From assembly GCA_036924085.1 (NCBI GenBank), contig JAVGWX010000002.1:44659666-44723665 (forward strand): 64,000 bases of DNA, read 5' to 3'. The stretch comes from Ariolimax columbianus (lineage: Eukaryota; Mollusca; Gastropoda; Stylommatophora; Arionidae). This document shows positions 23,752-31,979 of this stretch, piece by piece. The position numbers and the translations under genes are program-made. The first letter of the stretch is position 1. Every line of letters begins with the position of its first letter. The notes under the pieces were generated by a model. It did not search any database. It had not been told where the DNA came from and was given only the letters and a program-made list of their open reading frames with translations.

Positions 23752-24140
23752 TGGATTCAATTATTCCACTTTATCCAACCATAAACTAAAACATCAATTA
23801 TTCCACTTTATCCAACCACAAACTAAAACATCAATTATTGCACTTATCCAACCATAAACTAAAACATCAATTATTCCTCTTTATCCAACCATAAACTAAA
23901 ACATCAATTATTCCACTTTATCCGACTACAAACTAAAACATCAATTATTCCACTTTATCCGACTACAAACTAAAACATCAATTATTCCACTTTATCCGAC
24001 TACAAACTAAAACATCAATTATTCCACTTTATCCGACTACAAATTAAAACATCAATGATTGCACTTTATCCAACCATAAACTAAAACATCAATTATTCCA
24101 CTTTATCCAACCACAAACTAAAACATCAATTTGTCCAGAT
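23752..24140. repeat. 37-bp minisatellite, about 10 copies
   Basis: The unit ATCAATTATTCCACTTTATC plus CAACCATAAACTAAAAC repeats, with CGACTACAAAC variants clustered in the middle. Decayed versions (ACTAAAACATCAATTTGTCC) continue to about 24,320. Confidence 0.93.
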
Positions 24141-24775
24141 TTGTACTTTTTAACTATATACTAGCCAAAACATTGATTTGTCCAGATTTGTCCTTTAACC
24201 ATATACAAACTAAAACATCAATGTGTCCAGGTTTATCTTATGATCCGCTGCAAAAAAAGATCAACTGTGCCAGATTTATTATATAATCGATACAAGCTAA
24301 AACATCAATTTGTCCAGATTTATCATAACATAGCTCGACACCCACTTTTATTGCACATTTCTCTTTTAATCATCCGAATATATCGGGGACCATGTGTGGC
24401 AGCGTAAAATGTTTAGAGTTGCGTAGTACTTATCCTGGTCACTGGACCAAAATAAGATATGTGGCAGAGTCTAGGTTTAGCAGAGTAGTTTACTTATCTA
24501 ATGAGTTAAAATATGTATCCACACCATGACACGACTTCACACAGTAAACACTATCCTGTTGTAACACAAAACATTATAATTTTTTAATCATTAAAACAAA
24601 ACAATATTAACAAAAAGAACAAATTACATCTAAACTAAATAATCATGATATATATATAATGGAGGGTTGAAGCACTAGCTTTGATAATTCCTCCAAGGAC
24701 ATGATACCCAGGCTCTCGCCGCTGCACTCCCATTATCTGCACAAACCACGTAATCACAAACTCGTTCGGATTACG
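24141..24775. other. Unassigned AT-rich, decayed repeat edge
   Basis: Decayed 37-bp units to about 24,320, then AT-rich sequence with no gene. Confidence 0.4.
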
Positions 24776-25195
24776 TATTCAGTAGTTCTGTGCATTCACA
24801 TATAATCATATCACCTGATCATCCACATACAATCGGTTGACGTATGCTCAGGCGATCTGTGCATTCATATGTAGGTAGATCACGTCACTTATAGTCGGAT
24901 CACGTACTCACTTGTGGTTACATACTCAGACGATCTGTGCATACGCATATAATCAGAACACACATCGTTCCCAAAGTGTCCTGCGCGTACCACAGACATT
25001 CAGATCTCGTCCTTATGCGATCTGTACATTCACATACAATGAGATCAGTTACAATCAGACAATCTGTGCATTTACAATTACTTAGATCACTGCACGTATT
25101 CACACGATTCTGTACATTCAAATGTAATAAGGTCACGCATCGTTTACTAGGAGCCCTGCACGCATGACACACAATTCAGATCTCTTACTGTTCAC
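24776..25195. repeat. Degenerate minisatellite with ATCTGTGCATTCACA words
   Basis: GATCTGTGCATTCACATATA and AATCAGATCAC-like words recur at irregular spacing on the plus strand. Units are highly diverged. Confidence 0.6.
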
Positions 25196-26012
25196 AGAGT
25201 GTCCAACATAAACACCTATAGAGCGACTGGCCAAAACGCGAGGTGTATGCTGGTCCAGTCACCCTGCAAACTGATTCCTGACAGCCTCTCAGCTTTCTTC
25301 CCAGCCAGTCTGAGTTCATCTTTGCAGAGTATTATATAGGCTCAAGCAACATAATGGCTGTCCAATGATCTTCAGTTGGTTGTCTGACTTAGACATCACT
25401 CTAATTTGGAACTACCCCCAACTAATTGTTATTGGATGACTATCCCCTAATTCCTGTCACTCTAAATGTCGTAGCCGGTCGTGGCGGCATCTGACTGTTC
25501 ACACACACCCCCCCCCCCCCCCCCCGGCCGGCCGCCCGCCCGCTCCAAGGCAACTACGCTAATTAAGAACGCCATACTGATCATCTACGGATCTCCATCT
25601 CAGCTCCAGTTTTGGCTAACAAACATTCAAGGTTAAACAAAGTACGTGATTACAGTAAGATACATGTAGCTACTTTCCGACATATGGATGGATACCTTCA
25701 TCAAGGACAGGACAAACTAAAACAAAACTCACCAAAACATCTAAATATGCTCAAGGAATATAACGTTTACAGCTAAAACAAATTCTTGCCTTCATAAGTT
25801 CACGCGGACAATTTGCAGCAATTATTTCATTAGTTATTTTCATTTTATACAGTTTCCTCTTTCTTCTTATTCTTCTTCTCCTTCCTTCCTTCCTTTATTG
25901 CATTCGCTTCTTCCTCTCGCTTCTTCTTTATTTATTTTCTTTCTTCTTCTTCCTTCATCTTGTTAAGTAATAGTGTGGAAAGCTAGTTATTCACTCTTGT
26001 TGTGTTCCCAGT
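25196..26012. other. Unassigned; contains poly-C run
   Basis: Includes about 19 consecutive C at 25,508-25,526 next to GGCCGGCCGCCCGCCCGC, and a TTC-rich patch at 25,855-25,960. No gene. Confidence 0.4.
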
Positions 26013-26029
26013 ATCACATACCATAAAGG
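26013..26029. repeat. Target-site duplication, left copy (17 bp)
   Basis: ATCACATACCATAAAGG here is identical to 27,392-27,408, flanking the Penelope-like insertion. Confidence 0.88.
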
Positions 26030-26124
26030 GAAAAAAACATGAAAAAAAAACTAGTAAAAGTTGATTAAGGTTGAGCTTAATCAAAATTTAAAAATGGGTA
26101 TGGTCAGATACCGCACCGAGACGA
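26030..26124. repeat. Left terminal inverted repeat of the Penelope-like element
   Basis: Contains CATGAAAAAAAAACTAGTAA, then GTTGATTAAGGTTGAGCTTA and GGTCAGATACCGCACCGAGA. Its reverse complement is found at 27,253-27,348 with only indels in A-runs. In the element's orientation this is the true 3' end. Confidence 0.9.
26063..26082. other. Perfect 7-bp hairpin at element 3' end
   Basis: GATTAAG, a six-base loop and CTTAATC form a perfect stem. The mirror copy is at 27,295-27,314. It may be a recognition structure for the element's RT; that role is inferred. Confidence 0.6.
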
Positions 26125-26143
26125 GAACACAAACAAAACCTAT

Positions 26144-26170
26144 GTTACGACCAATAGGCCTTCATCAGGG
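26144..26170 (-). ncRNA. Hammerhead-like ribozyme core (degenerate candidate)
   Basis: The minus strand reads CCCTGATGAAGGCC, TATT, GGTCGTAAC. CTGATGA, a four-base-pair stem II (GGCC with GGTC) and a GNAA-type box follow hammerhead order. The third box is GTAA instead of GAAA. Hammerhead motifs are known in Penelope-like terminal repeats. I could not find convincing stem I and stem III partners, so it is at best a decayed or minimal ribozyme. Confidence 0.4.
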
Positions 26171-26489
26171 ACAACAACACTGAACTAACAAATCAACATA
26201 TAAGAAAAAATGGTCAACTCATCTGTTTCAGGTGGGAGACGCTTTCTGTCTAAGCGACCGGTTGTGCTCGATAGAAACTGAAATAGGAGCGGTCAAACAA
26301 AAAGTGGCGGAATATGCCTGATAAGCCAAGCGTGACCAAATAGTGGTCCAGATAGGAGAACAATGAGAAGGCAATATAAGCCGGGAGGGCGTGATATTGA
26401 TATAAGAGAGGGGGGAAGAGAACTGGTGGAAGAATGGGTGAGGCGGGGGGGGGGAAGGAAGACAAATAGATGGGGGCCAGTGTGAGGGT

Positions 26490-27254
26490 TTAAGAAAAAG
26501 TATGGAAGATATTTATACCATGTGGTTGGAGACAGCCCATACTCGAGATAAGTCTGTTCTCAAGGGCGAATCGATGACGATCGTCAGAGAAGCACGAAAC
26601 AAGACCAGTGACACTGACGTCAGCCATACCCCGGTGCTCAGGACCATTGAAGTGGCTGGCAATTGGGGAACCAGTGCTGTTGCGGATGTCGTTGAGGTGT
26701 TGGCGGAAACGCTCCCGTAGTTCCATACCAGTTTCCCCAATGTAAGTCATACCACACTGGCGGCAGATGATGGAATAGATGAGGTTACGAGATTTGCATG
26801 TGAACCCCTCTTTGATGAAGAATTCTGCCTTAGGAAAGGTGATGGAGCGAGAAAGGATAACATGAGGGCAGGTAACACAGCCACGTGAATTTTTGCACGG
26901 CCTGGTGCCTGGGAGGCTATGAGGGCTGGTGTGTAGGCGAATACTGACCAGCAAGTCCCTCAGGTTCCTGTCACGCTTGTAGGCGACAAGGGGAGGATCG
27001 GGAAAAACTTCGCGAGTGGCAGGATCAGAGTGAAGGATAGGGAGATGGCGGAATAGGATATCCCGGACAGAGACGCTGTGAGGGTGATAGGTGAGGACGA
27101 GTTTCACACGGTCAGAGGGAGGACGGCGGGTGGGAGTGAGGGAGTCTTGGCGGGAGATAAGAAGAACCCGCTGAAGAGCGGAGGAGAGAGTGGTCTCAGG
27201 GTAGAGTCGCTTGCGGAAGAAGTCAAGCATCTCGTGGGCCCCGAGAAGGAAGTC
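26490..27254 (-). CDS. Penelope-like ORF, C-terminal part with GIY-YIG endonuclease
   Basis: About 255 stop-free codons, with 246 from the first Met at 27,230. In-frame sequence before that Met (DFLLGAHE) runs up to the junction with the inverted repeat, so the Met is internal and the frame is 5'-truncated. Residues 80-92 (PLVAYKRDRNLRD) match the linker of Penelope-like proteins. A Cys cluster, C112, C118 and C121 (PCKNSRGCVTC), fits the zinc motif before the nuclease. The GIY-YIG domain follows: IYSIIC at 151-156, YIGETG at 163-168, R174 and H178 (RERFRQH), and E224-N225 (ALENRLI). All expected catalytic positions are present. The domain nicks target DNA to prime reverse transcription. The RT domain is lost. 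The intact frame suggests a young insertion, and host use is not indicated. Confidence 0.88.
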   Translation of the reverse strand, partial: DFLLGAHEMLDFFRKRLYPETTLSSALQRVLLISRQDSLTPTRRPPSDRVKLVLTYHPHSVSVRDILFRHLPILHSDPATREVFPDPPLVAYKRDRNLRDLLVSIRLHTSPHSLPGTRPCKNSRGCVTCPHVILSRSITFPKAEFFIKEGFTCKSRNLIYSIICRQCGMTYIGETGMELRERFRQHLNDIRNSTGSPIASHFNGPEHRGMADVSVTGLVSCFSDDRHRFALENRLISSMGCLQPHGINIFHTFS

Positions 27255-27391
27255 GTCTCGGTGCGGTATCTGACCATACCCATTTTTAAATTTTGATTAA
27301 GCTCAACCTTAATCAACTTTTACTAGTTTTTTTTCATGTTTTTTCCCCATTATACACATCCACAGAACCACTGCAGCCTCGCCTTATTTTA
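27253..27391. repeat. Right inverted copy of the element's 3' end
   Basis: Reverse complement of the left terminal sequence (27,253-27,348) plus 43 bp more of the same terminal repeat, reaching the right target duplication. Confidence 0.85.
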
Positions 27392-27408
27392 ATCACATAC
27401 CATAAAGG
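27392..27408. repeat. Target-site duplication, right copy (17 bp)
   Basis: Identical to 26,013-26,029. Confidence 0.88.
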
Positions 27409-27844
27409 TACGTTTCTCTAAATATTTCCTTCAAACACTGTAAGATCTCCTCGCCTGGTCGGGTGGGCCATATCAAAGTGTTGACGTCGGTTATTCTACA
27501 TTTTCCCCTGTAATCTACTGCAGCGGACACATCATCTAGTAGCCAGGGACTCAAAGAACCCAACATTAATTGTATACTGTACCCAACAAACTTGCCGGCG
27601 CGCCCCAGTCCTCAACTTTGATGAAAACTGCTTGCTGGGTATAATCGGTTTACTCCCTTCCTTCCTCAAGTAATTAGCCCAAATTAACGGTAGGTAACCC
27701 ACGGACCCTCGACTAGACCCGGTCTTCAGCTGAAAATACCCGGCTGGTAATTTCAAACTAAATATCATAACTCCCAGTCTGTTATAGTCAGGACACATCA
27801 GTCTAGGACGTATTTATGTACGCCTAACAAAGAACCAAGATCGA
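27409..27844. other. Unassigned, no gene seen
   Basis: Single-copy sequence. An 88-codon minus-strand frame has no recognisable features. Confidence 0.4.
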
Positions 27845-28065
27845 GTAGTCTGCCAGGGTCTTTGTATACGACACCACTGCCCCACAGAGATCATGTCGTA
27901 ATAGGCGACTAACTGTGTGGCATGGCGTAACACCGGCCACGATTATGTGGTTTGTTTAGAGCAGCATTGATTTCGCCTAACAGGCTGCGGGTCTACTTTG
28001 CGCCAGTGTTTGAGTCTACTTAGATGGACTCGCATATCGGTTAACCACTCTCTCTGAAGAGATGT
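27845..28065 (+). repeat. Dispersed repeat family E, copy 1
   Basis: CACCACTGCCCC, GTCGTAATAGGCGAC, TGGTTTGTTTAGAGCAGCAT, CGCCTAACAGGCTGC and ATGGACTCGCATATCG recur in the same order at 48,395-48,615. The copies align over about 200 bases with point differences and small indels. No tRNA-like head was found. Confidence 0.75.
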
Positions 28066-28520
28066 ATGAGACAAAGCACTGCCACGCATAGAACATATTG
28101 TAAGATGCGACTTACACTGATGTTGAACCCGTGTAAGGGAGAAAACCCACGAAACCCCATGGAATTACACACTATACTATTCACGCAGGTGTAAAGGCCG
28201 TTGAGTGTAGAGTAGCCTTTTGGACCTGAAGAACAGTATACCTATAATATTCTACAAGAATGTCTTGTCGTGTCTTTCACGCTAGCTGGAGAATAGGAAC
28301 TACAGTTGGCCTCCTCCGGGAAGCTTTTACCAAACCATGTTACGTGCTTTTGCAATGAAGGTTTATGGAGCAATTTGTTAAGTCGTATTTAACGACATGC
28401 ATGAATTTGCAGTTGGCCTATTATTTTGTCCACAGTAAAACATTTCCGGTACTGAAGGGGAATCACCCACTTTCTACACAAGATATCATTAACTATTAGC
28501 CGACTCAAAGTTTTAATCAT
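28066..28520. other. Unassigned, no gene seen
   Basis: No recognised feature. Confidence 0.4.
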
Positions 28521-28790
28521 GTGGTTGGTGTGTCAGGTTTTATACCAGAGAGTGTAGTGGTTAGTGTGTCAGGTTTTATACCAGAGAGTATAGTGGTTGG
28601 TGTGTCAGGTTTTATACCAGAGAGTGTAGTGGTTGGTGTGTCAGGCTTTATACCAGACAGTGTAGTGGTTGGTGTGTCAGGTTTTATACCAGAGAGTGTA
28701 GTGGTTGGTGTGTCAGGTTTTATACCAGAGAGTGTAGTGGTTGGTGTGTCAGGTTTTATATCAGAGAGTGTAGTGGTGTCTCAGGTTTTA
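28521..28790. repeat. 36-bp minisatellite, about 7 copies
   Basis: The unit GTGGTTGGTGTGTCAGGTTT plus TATACCAGAGAGTGTA repeats. As 36 is a multiple of three, one frame stays open (VVGVSGFIPES repeated). It has no context as a gene. Confidence 0.93.
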
Positions 28791-28953
28791 TTGTTAGCTT
28801 AATTAGTGAACCACAAGAATATCTCTGGTAGAGAGTTTATCAAATAACCTTTTTCTATTTTGTACCATTGGGTGGATGAAATCACCACTATGCATATCGT
28901 TACATTTAGATAAAAATGGTCTGCGCAAGAGGTTTGCAACCTCATCATGCACG

Positions 28954-29783
28954 AGGTGCGCTCAAAAAGTATCCGACCTTTTTTTCTCTCACGGAAACAT
29001 ATGACGCATGGGTGTTGTTCTTCGGCAGGAATGTATAGGGGACCGTCATGCGTGGATTTTTTCTTACATGCAGATTGCGTCAGTCGCTGACGTTCATCCT
29101 GTCAATATTGAGTGTAGTAAGCACCCGTCGGGCTTTCATTCACTACGAAATGACAGAAAGAACTGAGCAGCGGTGTAGCAGCAAATTTGCCAAAACCTAG
29201 GCTATACCCTAGTGGAAACCATTAGGTGCGCAGCAATGTCAAAGTCACGTTGGCCGTTTTCTTTGACTCTGGTTGGGTTGTGCATCACTACTATGCACCA
29301 CGAAGTCAAGACATGACTAAAGTGTACTATCTGGAGGTCATCCGTCGCCTTTGTTATGCTTCTCGACGCAAACGACCGGACCTGTGAACAACGGGAACTT
29401 GGCAGCTCCATAATGACAACTTACCCGTCCATTATTCCCATCTGATCCAGACTTTCTTGACCAAACACAACTTTTCTCTGGTTCTCCAGACTCCATATTC
29501 ACCCGACAAGGCTCCTTGCGATTTTTGACTGTTCCCCAAGCCGAACATTCCGCTGAAAGGGACCCGATTTTAGTCACAAATAGACGTTATGCGGAATGAG
29601 ACAACCAGTTGTACTCCATTCCGAAAGAGCCCTTCCAGAAATGCTTCCAACAATGGCGGGACCGCTGGGAGAAGTGTGTGGAGTCCCAAGGAGAGTACTT
29701 TTAAGGGGATTTGAGTTGCAAACCTCCAGGTGAGTCATTGTATGTTTCCGGACCAAAGGTCGGATACTTTTTTGAACTTACCT
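28954..29783 (+). mobile_element. Mariner-like DNA transposon, internally deleted
   Basis: Terminal inverted repeats of about 28 bp: left AGGTGCGCTCAAAAAGTATC then CGACCTTT; right, in reverse complement, AGGTAAGTTCAAAAAAGTAT then CCGACCTTT. The element is about 830 bp, against about 1.3 kb for a full mariner. The transposase start (MTERTEQRCSSKFA) remains and is then deleted. The sequence resumes with VFFDSGWVVHHYYAP, LHNDNLPVH around the second catalytic Asp, and TPYSPDKAPCDF around the third. The segment with the first catalytic Asp is absent and stops interrupt the rest. It is therefore inactive, but both ends could in principle be recognised by a related transposase. No clean TA duplication is visible. 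Confidence 0.88.
29135..29710 (+). pseudogene. Mariner transposase remnant
   Basis: Broken frames of a DD34D-type mariner transposase. The helix-turn-helix region and first catalytic Asp are deleted, the His-rich second motif is altered, and the third motif (YSPDKAPCDF) is kept. Internal stops occur around 29,160-29,215, 29,390 and 29,527. The C-terminal WSPKESTFKG piece marks the usual end of the protein. Confidence 0.85.
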
Positions 29784-29824
29784 GGTAAACCAAATTACTG
29801 CAGAAACCATCACTACAGATGCGT

Positions 29825-30038
29825 AGATGTATGTGCATGTGTATGTGTGTGTGTATATATATATATGTGTGTGTGTGTGTGTTTTACACAGACTTCCTGC
29901 TAGGAGGATAACTTCATTGCTGCCGCTGGTCTATCTATGTATACATTTCTATATCTATCTGTCTGTCCGTCCGTCCGTCCAAATCTATTTGTTTAGATAT
30001 TTGTGCACGTCTGCCTTTCTCATTGTCTGTCGATTCTA

Positions 30039-30070
<32 letters not shown>

Positions 30071-30125
30071 CCCCCTCTCCCTCCCCCTCCCTCTCCCTTT
30101 GTTCGTGTGTGTATATATACATTGA
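29825..30125. repeat. Low-complexity cluster: (GT)n, (AT)n, (GTCC)n, (TC)n
   Basis: GTGTGTGT with ATATATAT at 29,835-29,882, GTCCGTCC at about 29,965-29,980, and (TC)n with C-runs at 30,040-30,098. Confidence 0.9.
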
Positions 30126-30289
30126 AGATACACTGAATATAGATGTTACTATCCGGCCTAATAGGAATAGAGGCCTTTAGCTATCCGGATGAATACGGTA
30201 ACCAATAGTAAATGAAAGGTTGTGCCTAAAACGTGTATCAACGGTTTCTGTATTTATAAAGTCATAAAAATCATATTACATTACGGCGG

Positions 30290-31690
30290 CAAGAGTCGAC
30301 AGTGAACGTTCCTTCGGTGACATTACTGATTCAGTCGAAGTTGGTCTCAGATCTAACGACCTCAGGCCCGCCTGTCAGGCCATAAAGTATCTCCACACTG
30401 GAGGTAAGAAGAAGGCCAACGACAGTGTCGAGTTTGTGAATAAGTCAGATGGCTCACCCTTCACAACACATGGTGGAGAGAGCACTACACGCTTGCCTTG
30501 AACCATCCACCAGCCACGGTCTGCCTTGACCTGGATGATGAATCTGTAGCAACTACCGATCCACAGATTAGCACTGACCCTCCAACTCTGGCAAAGTCCA
30601 GGAAGCTAAACGCAAACTTAAAGATGGATGTGCCACGGGTCCCAATCTCATCCCGCCGGAACTGCTGAAAAACGCATTTGACCCCATCAGTTCTGCTCTA
30701 CACCACCTCTTCCTTTAGGCCTGGAGGACGGGCAGTGTTCCAGCCGATTGGCGTGATGGGAAAGTTGTTGCCCTTTACAAAGGAAAGGGTAGCCGCAAGG
30801 ACTGCAACAATTATAGGCCAATAACGCTGCTTTCAGTTCCAGGCAAGGTATTCGATCACGTGAGGTTGGCCCTACTGAAATCGCTGCTGGTCACAAAACG
30901 TCGCCCACATCAGTCTGATTCATGCCAGATCGATGAACAGTGGATGCCAACCTCATGCTCCGTCTCTTGGCATAGTTACACCTCGCTTCCTTTGCGATGC
31001 GTATGTGGACTTAAAGGCTGCATTCGATTTGGTGGACAGATCGGCGTTTTGGAAAGCTATGCAAGGCATCGGAACTCCTGCTCCGACTTGATTAGATAGT
31101 TGCATACGAATACCGGTGCAAGAATCCGTCTCGGAGGCACTCTTTCTGCAAGATTCCCAACATTTACGAGGGTCAGACATTGCTGTGCCCTTGCTCCCGA
31201 TCTCTTCTGTCAGGCTGTCGACTGATAGCTGGACCGCCTGAGCTCTCAGCACCATGGAATCACTATTGACCAAACGTGCGTCACTGACCTCGTCTACGCG
31301 GATGACATAGTCCTGCTAAGCTCGGATAGCACAGCGGCTGCAACAGTCTCTTGGGTATCTTGATAGTACAGCTCAAAATATTGGACTATCAACGTCATGA
31401 CCAAAATTCAGTATCTTAGATCTGATACAAGGTCCCAGAACAGAGTAGTTCGCGATTACACAGCGGAGAGCGAAAATGAACTTTCTTATCTCGGAAGCAC
31501 AATGTCATCTGACGGGCGCAGTAGCCCAGATATGTAAAGACGGATTGGTTTCGCTGCTTCGGAGATGAACGACCTCCGCCCCGTGTGGAACAAAAGTAGA
31601 TTATCCCTGAGTTCAAAGCTGCGTATTTACCAGTCGTGTGTGATTTCAGTGCTAATGTGTGGAGTCGAAACCTGGATCGCCTAAAATGGA
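30290..31690 (+). pseudogene. LINE ORF2 with reverse transcriptase domain, broken
   Basis: The plus strand gives, in shifting frames, NDLRPACQAIKYL, HYTLALNHPPATVC, AKRKLKDGCATGPNLIPPEL and WRTGSVPADWRDGKVVALYK. These are followed by NNYRPITLLSVPGKVF (RT motif region 2), VDLKAAFDLVDRSAF (first catalytic Asp) and TDLVYADDIVLLS (YADD box at 31,295-31,306). The thumb region LSYLGSTMSSDGRSS and YQSCVISVLMCGVETW reaches about 31,680. Frameshifts and stops interrupt it, and no upstream endonuclease domain is seen. The protein signature resembles CR1/L2-type LINEs; the clade is inferred. The tail continues into the 50-bp repeat that follows. Confidence 0.85.
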
Positions 31691-31978
31691 CATCTCGAGA
31701 TCTTTCATATGCGGAATCAGCGGCGAATTAAGGACATCTCAAGACTGGAGTCTTTTACATGCGCAATCAGCGGCGTATTAAGGACATCTCAAGATTCGAG
31801 TCCTTTCATATGCGCAATCAGCGACGTATTAAGGACATCTCAAGACTGGAGTCTTTTACATGCGCAATCAGCGGCGTATTAAGGACATCTCAAGACTCGA
31901 GTCCTTTCAAGTGCGGAATCAGCGGCGTATTCTTGGAATTCGTTGGTACGATCTCGTACGAAATGTCGAGGTCTTTAC
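31690..31978. repeat. 50-bp tandem repeat made from the LINE tail, 4-5 copies
   Basis: The unit contains TTCATATGCGCAATCAGCGG and CGTATTAAGGACATCTCAAG. In the LINE this segment encodes ESFHMRNQRRI, and after the last copy the reading continues as RILGIRWYDLVRNVEVFT, the normal ORF2 sequence. The repeat therefore arose by tandem duplication inside the LINE. Confidence 0.85.
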
Positions 31979-31979
31979 T

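Larger units (their letters stand above)
26030..27391 (-). mobile_element. Penelope-like retroelement, 5'-truncated, with inverted terminal copy of its 3' end
   Basis: A 1.36-kb insertion between 17-bp direct repeats. On the minus strand it has an inverted copy of the 3' terminal sequence, then the C-terminal part of the polyprotein with GIY-YIG endonuclease, then the 3' UTR and 3' terminal sequence. The two terminal copies (about 26,030-26,124 and 27,253-27,348) are inverted repeats of about 95 bp, nearly identical. The outer 43 bp at 27,349-27,391 belong only to the right copy. Penelope-like elements use target-primed reverse transcription with a GIY-YIG nuclease, and irregular or inverted terminal repeats are known in this group. 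The RT domain is missing, so this copy cannot move by itself. Confidence 0.88.

Noticed and set aside
26030..27391. DNA transposon, because of terminal inverted repeats
   Set aside because: The GIY-YIG protein, long variable target duplication and position of the repeats fit a Penelope-like retroelement with an inverted end.
28521..28790. Repeat protein with VVGVSGFIPES units
   Set aside because: The 36-bp unit is a multiple of three so the frame stays open by arithmetic; no start context or domain.
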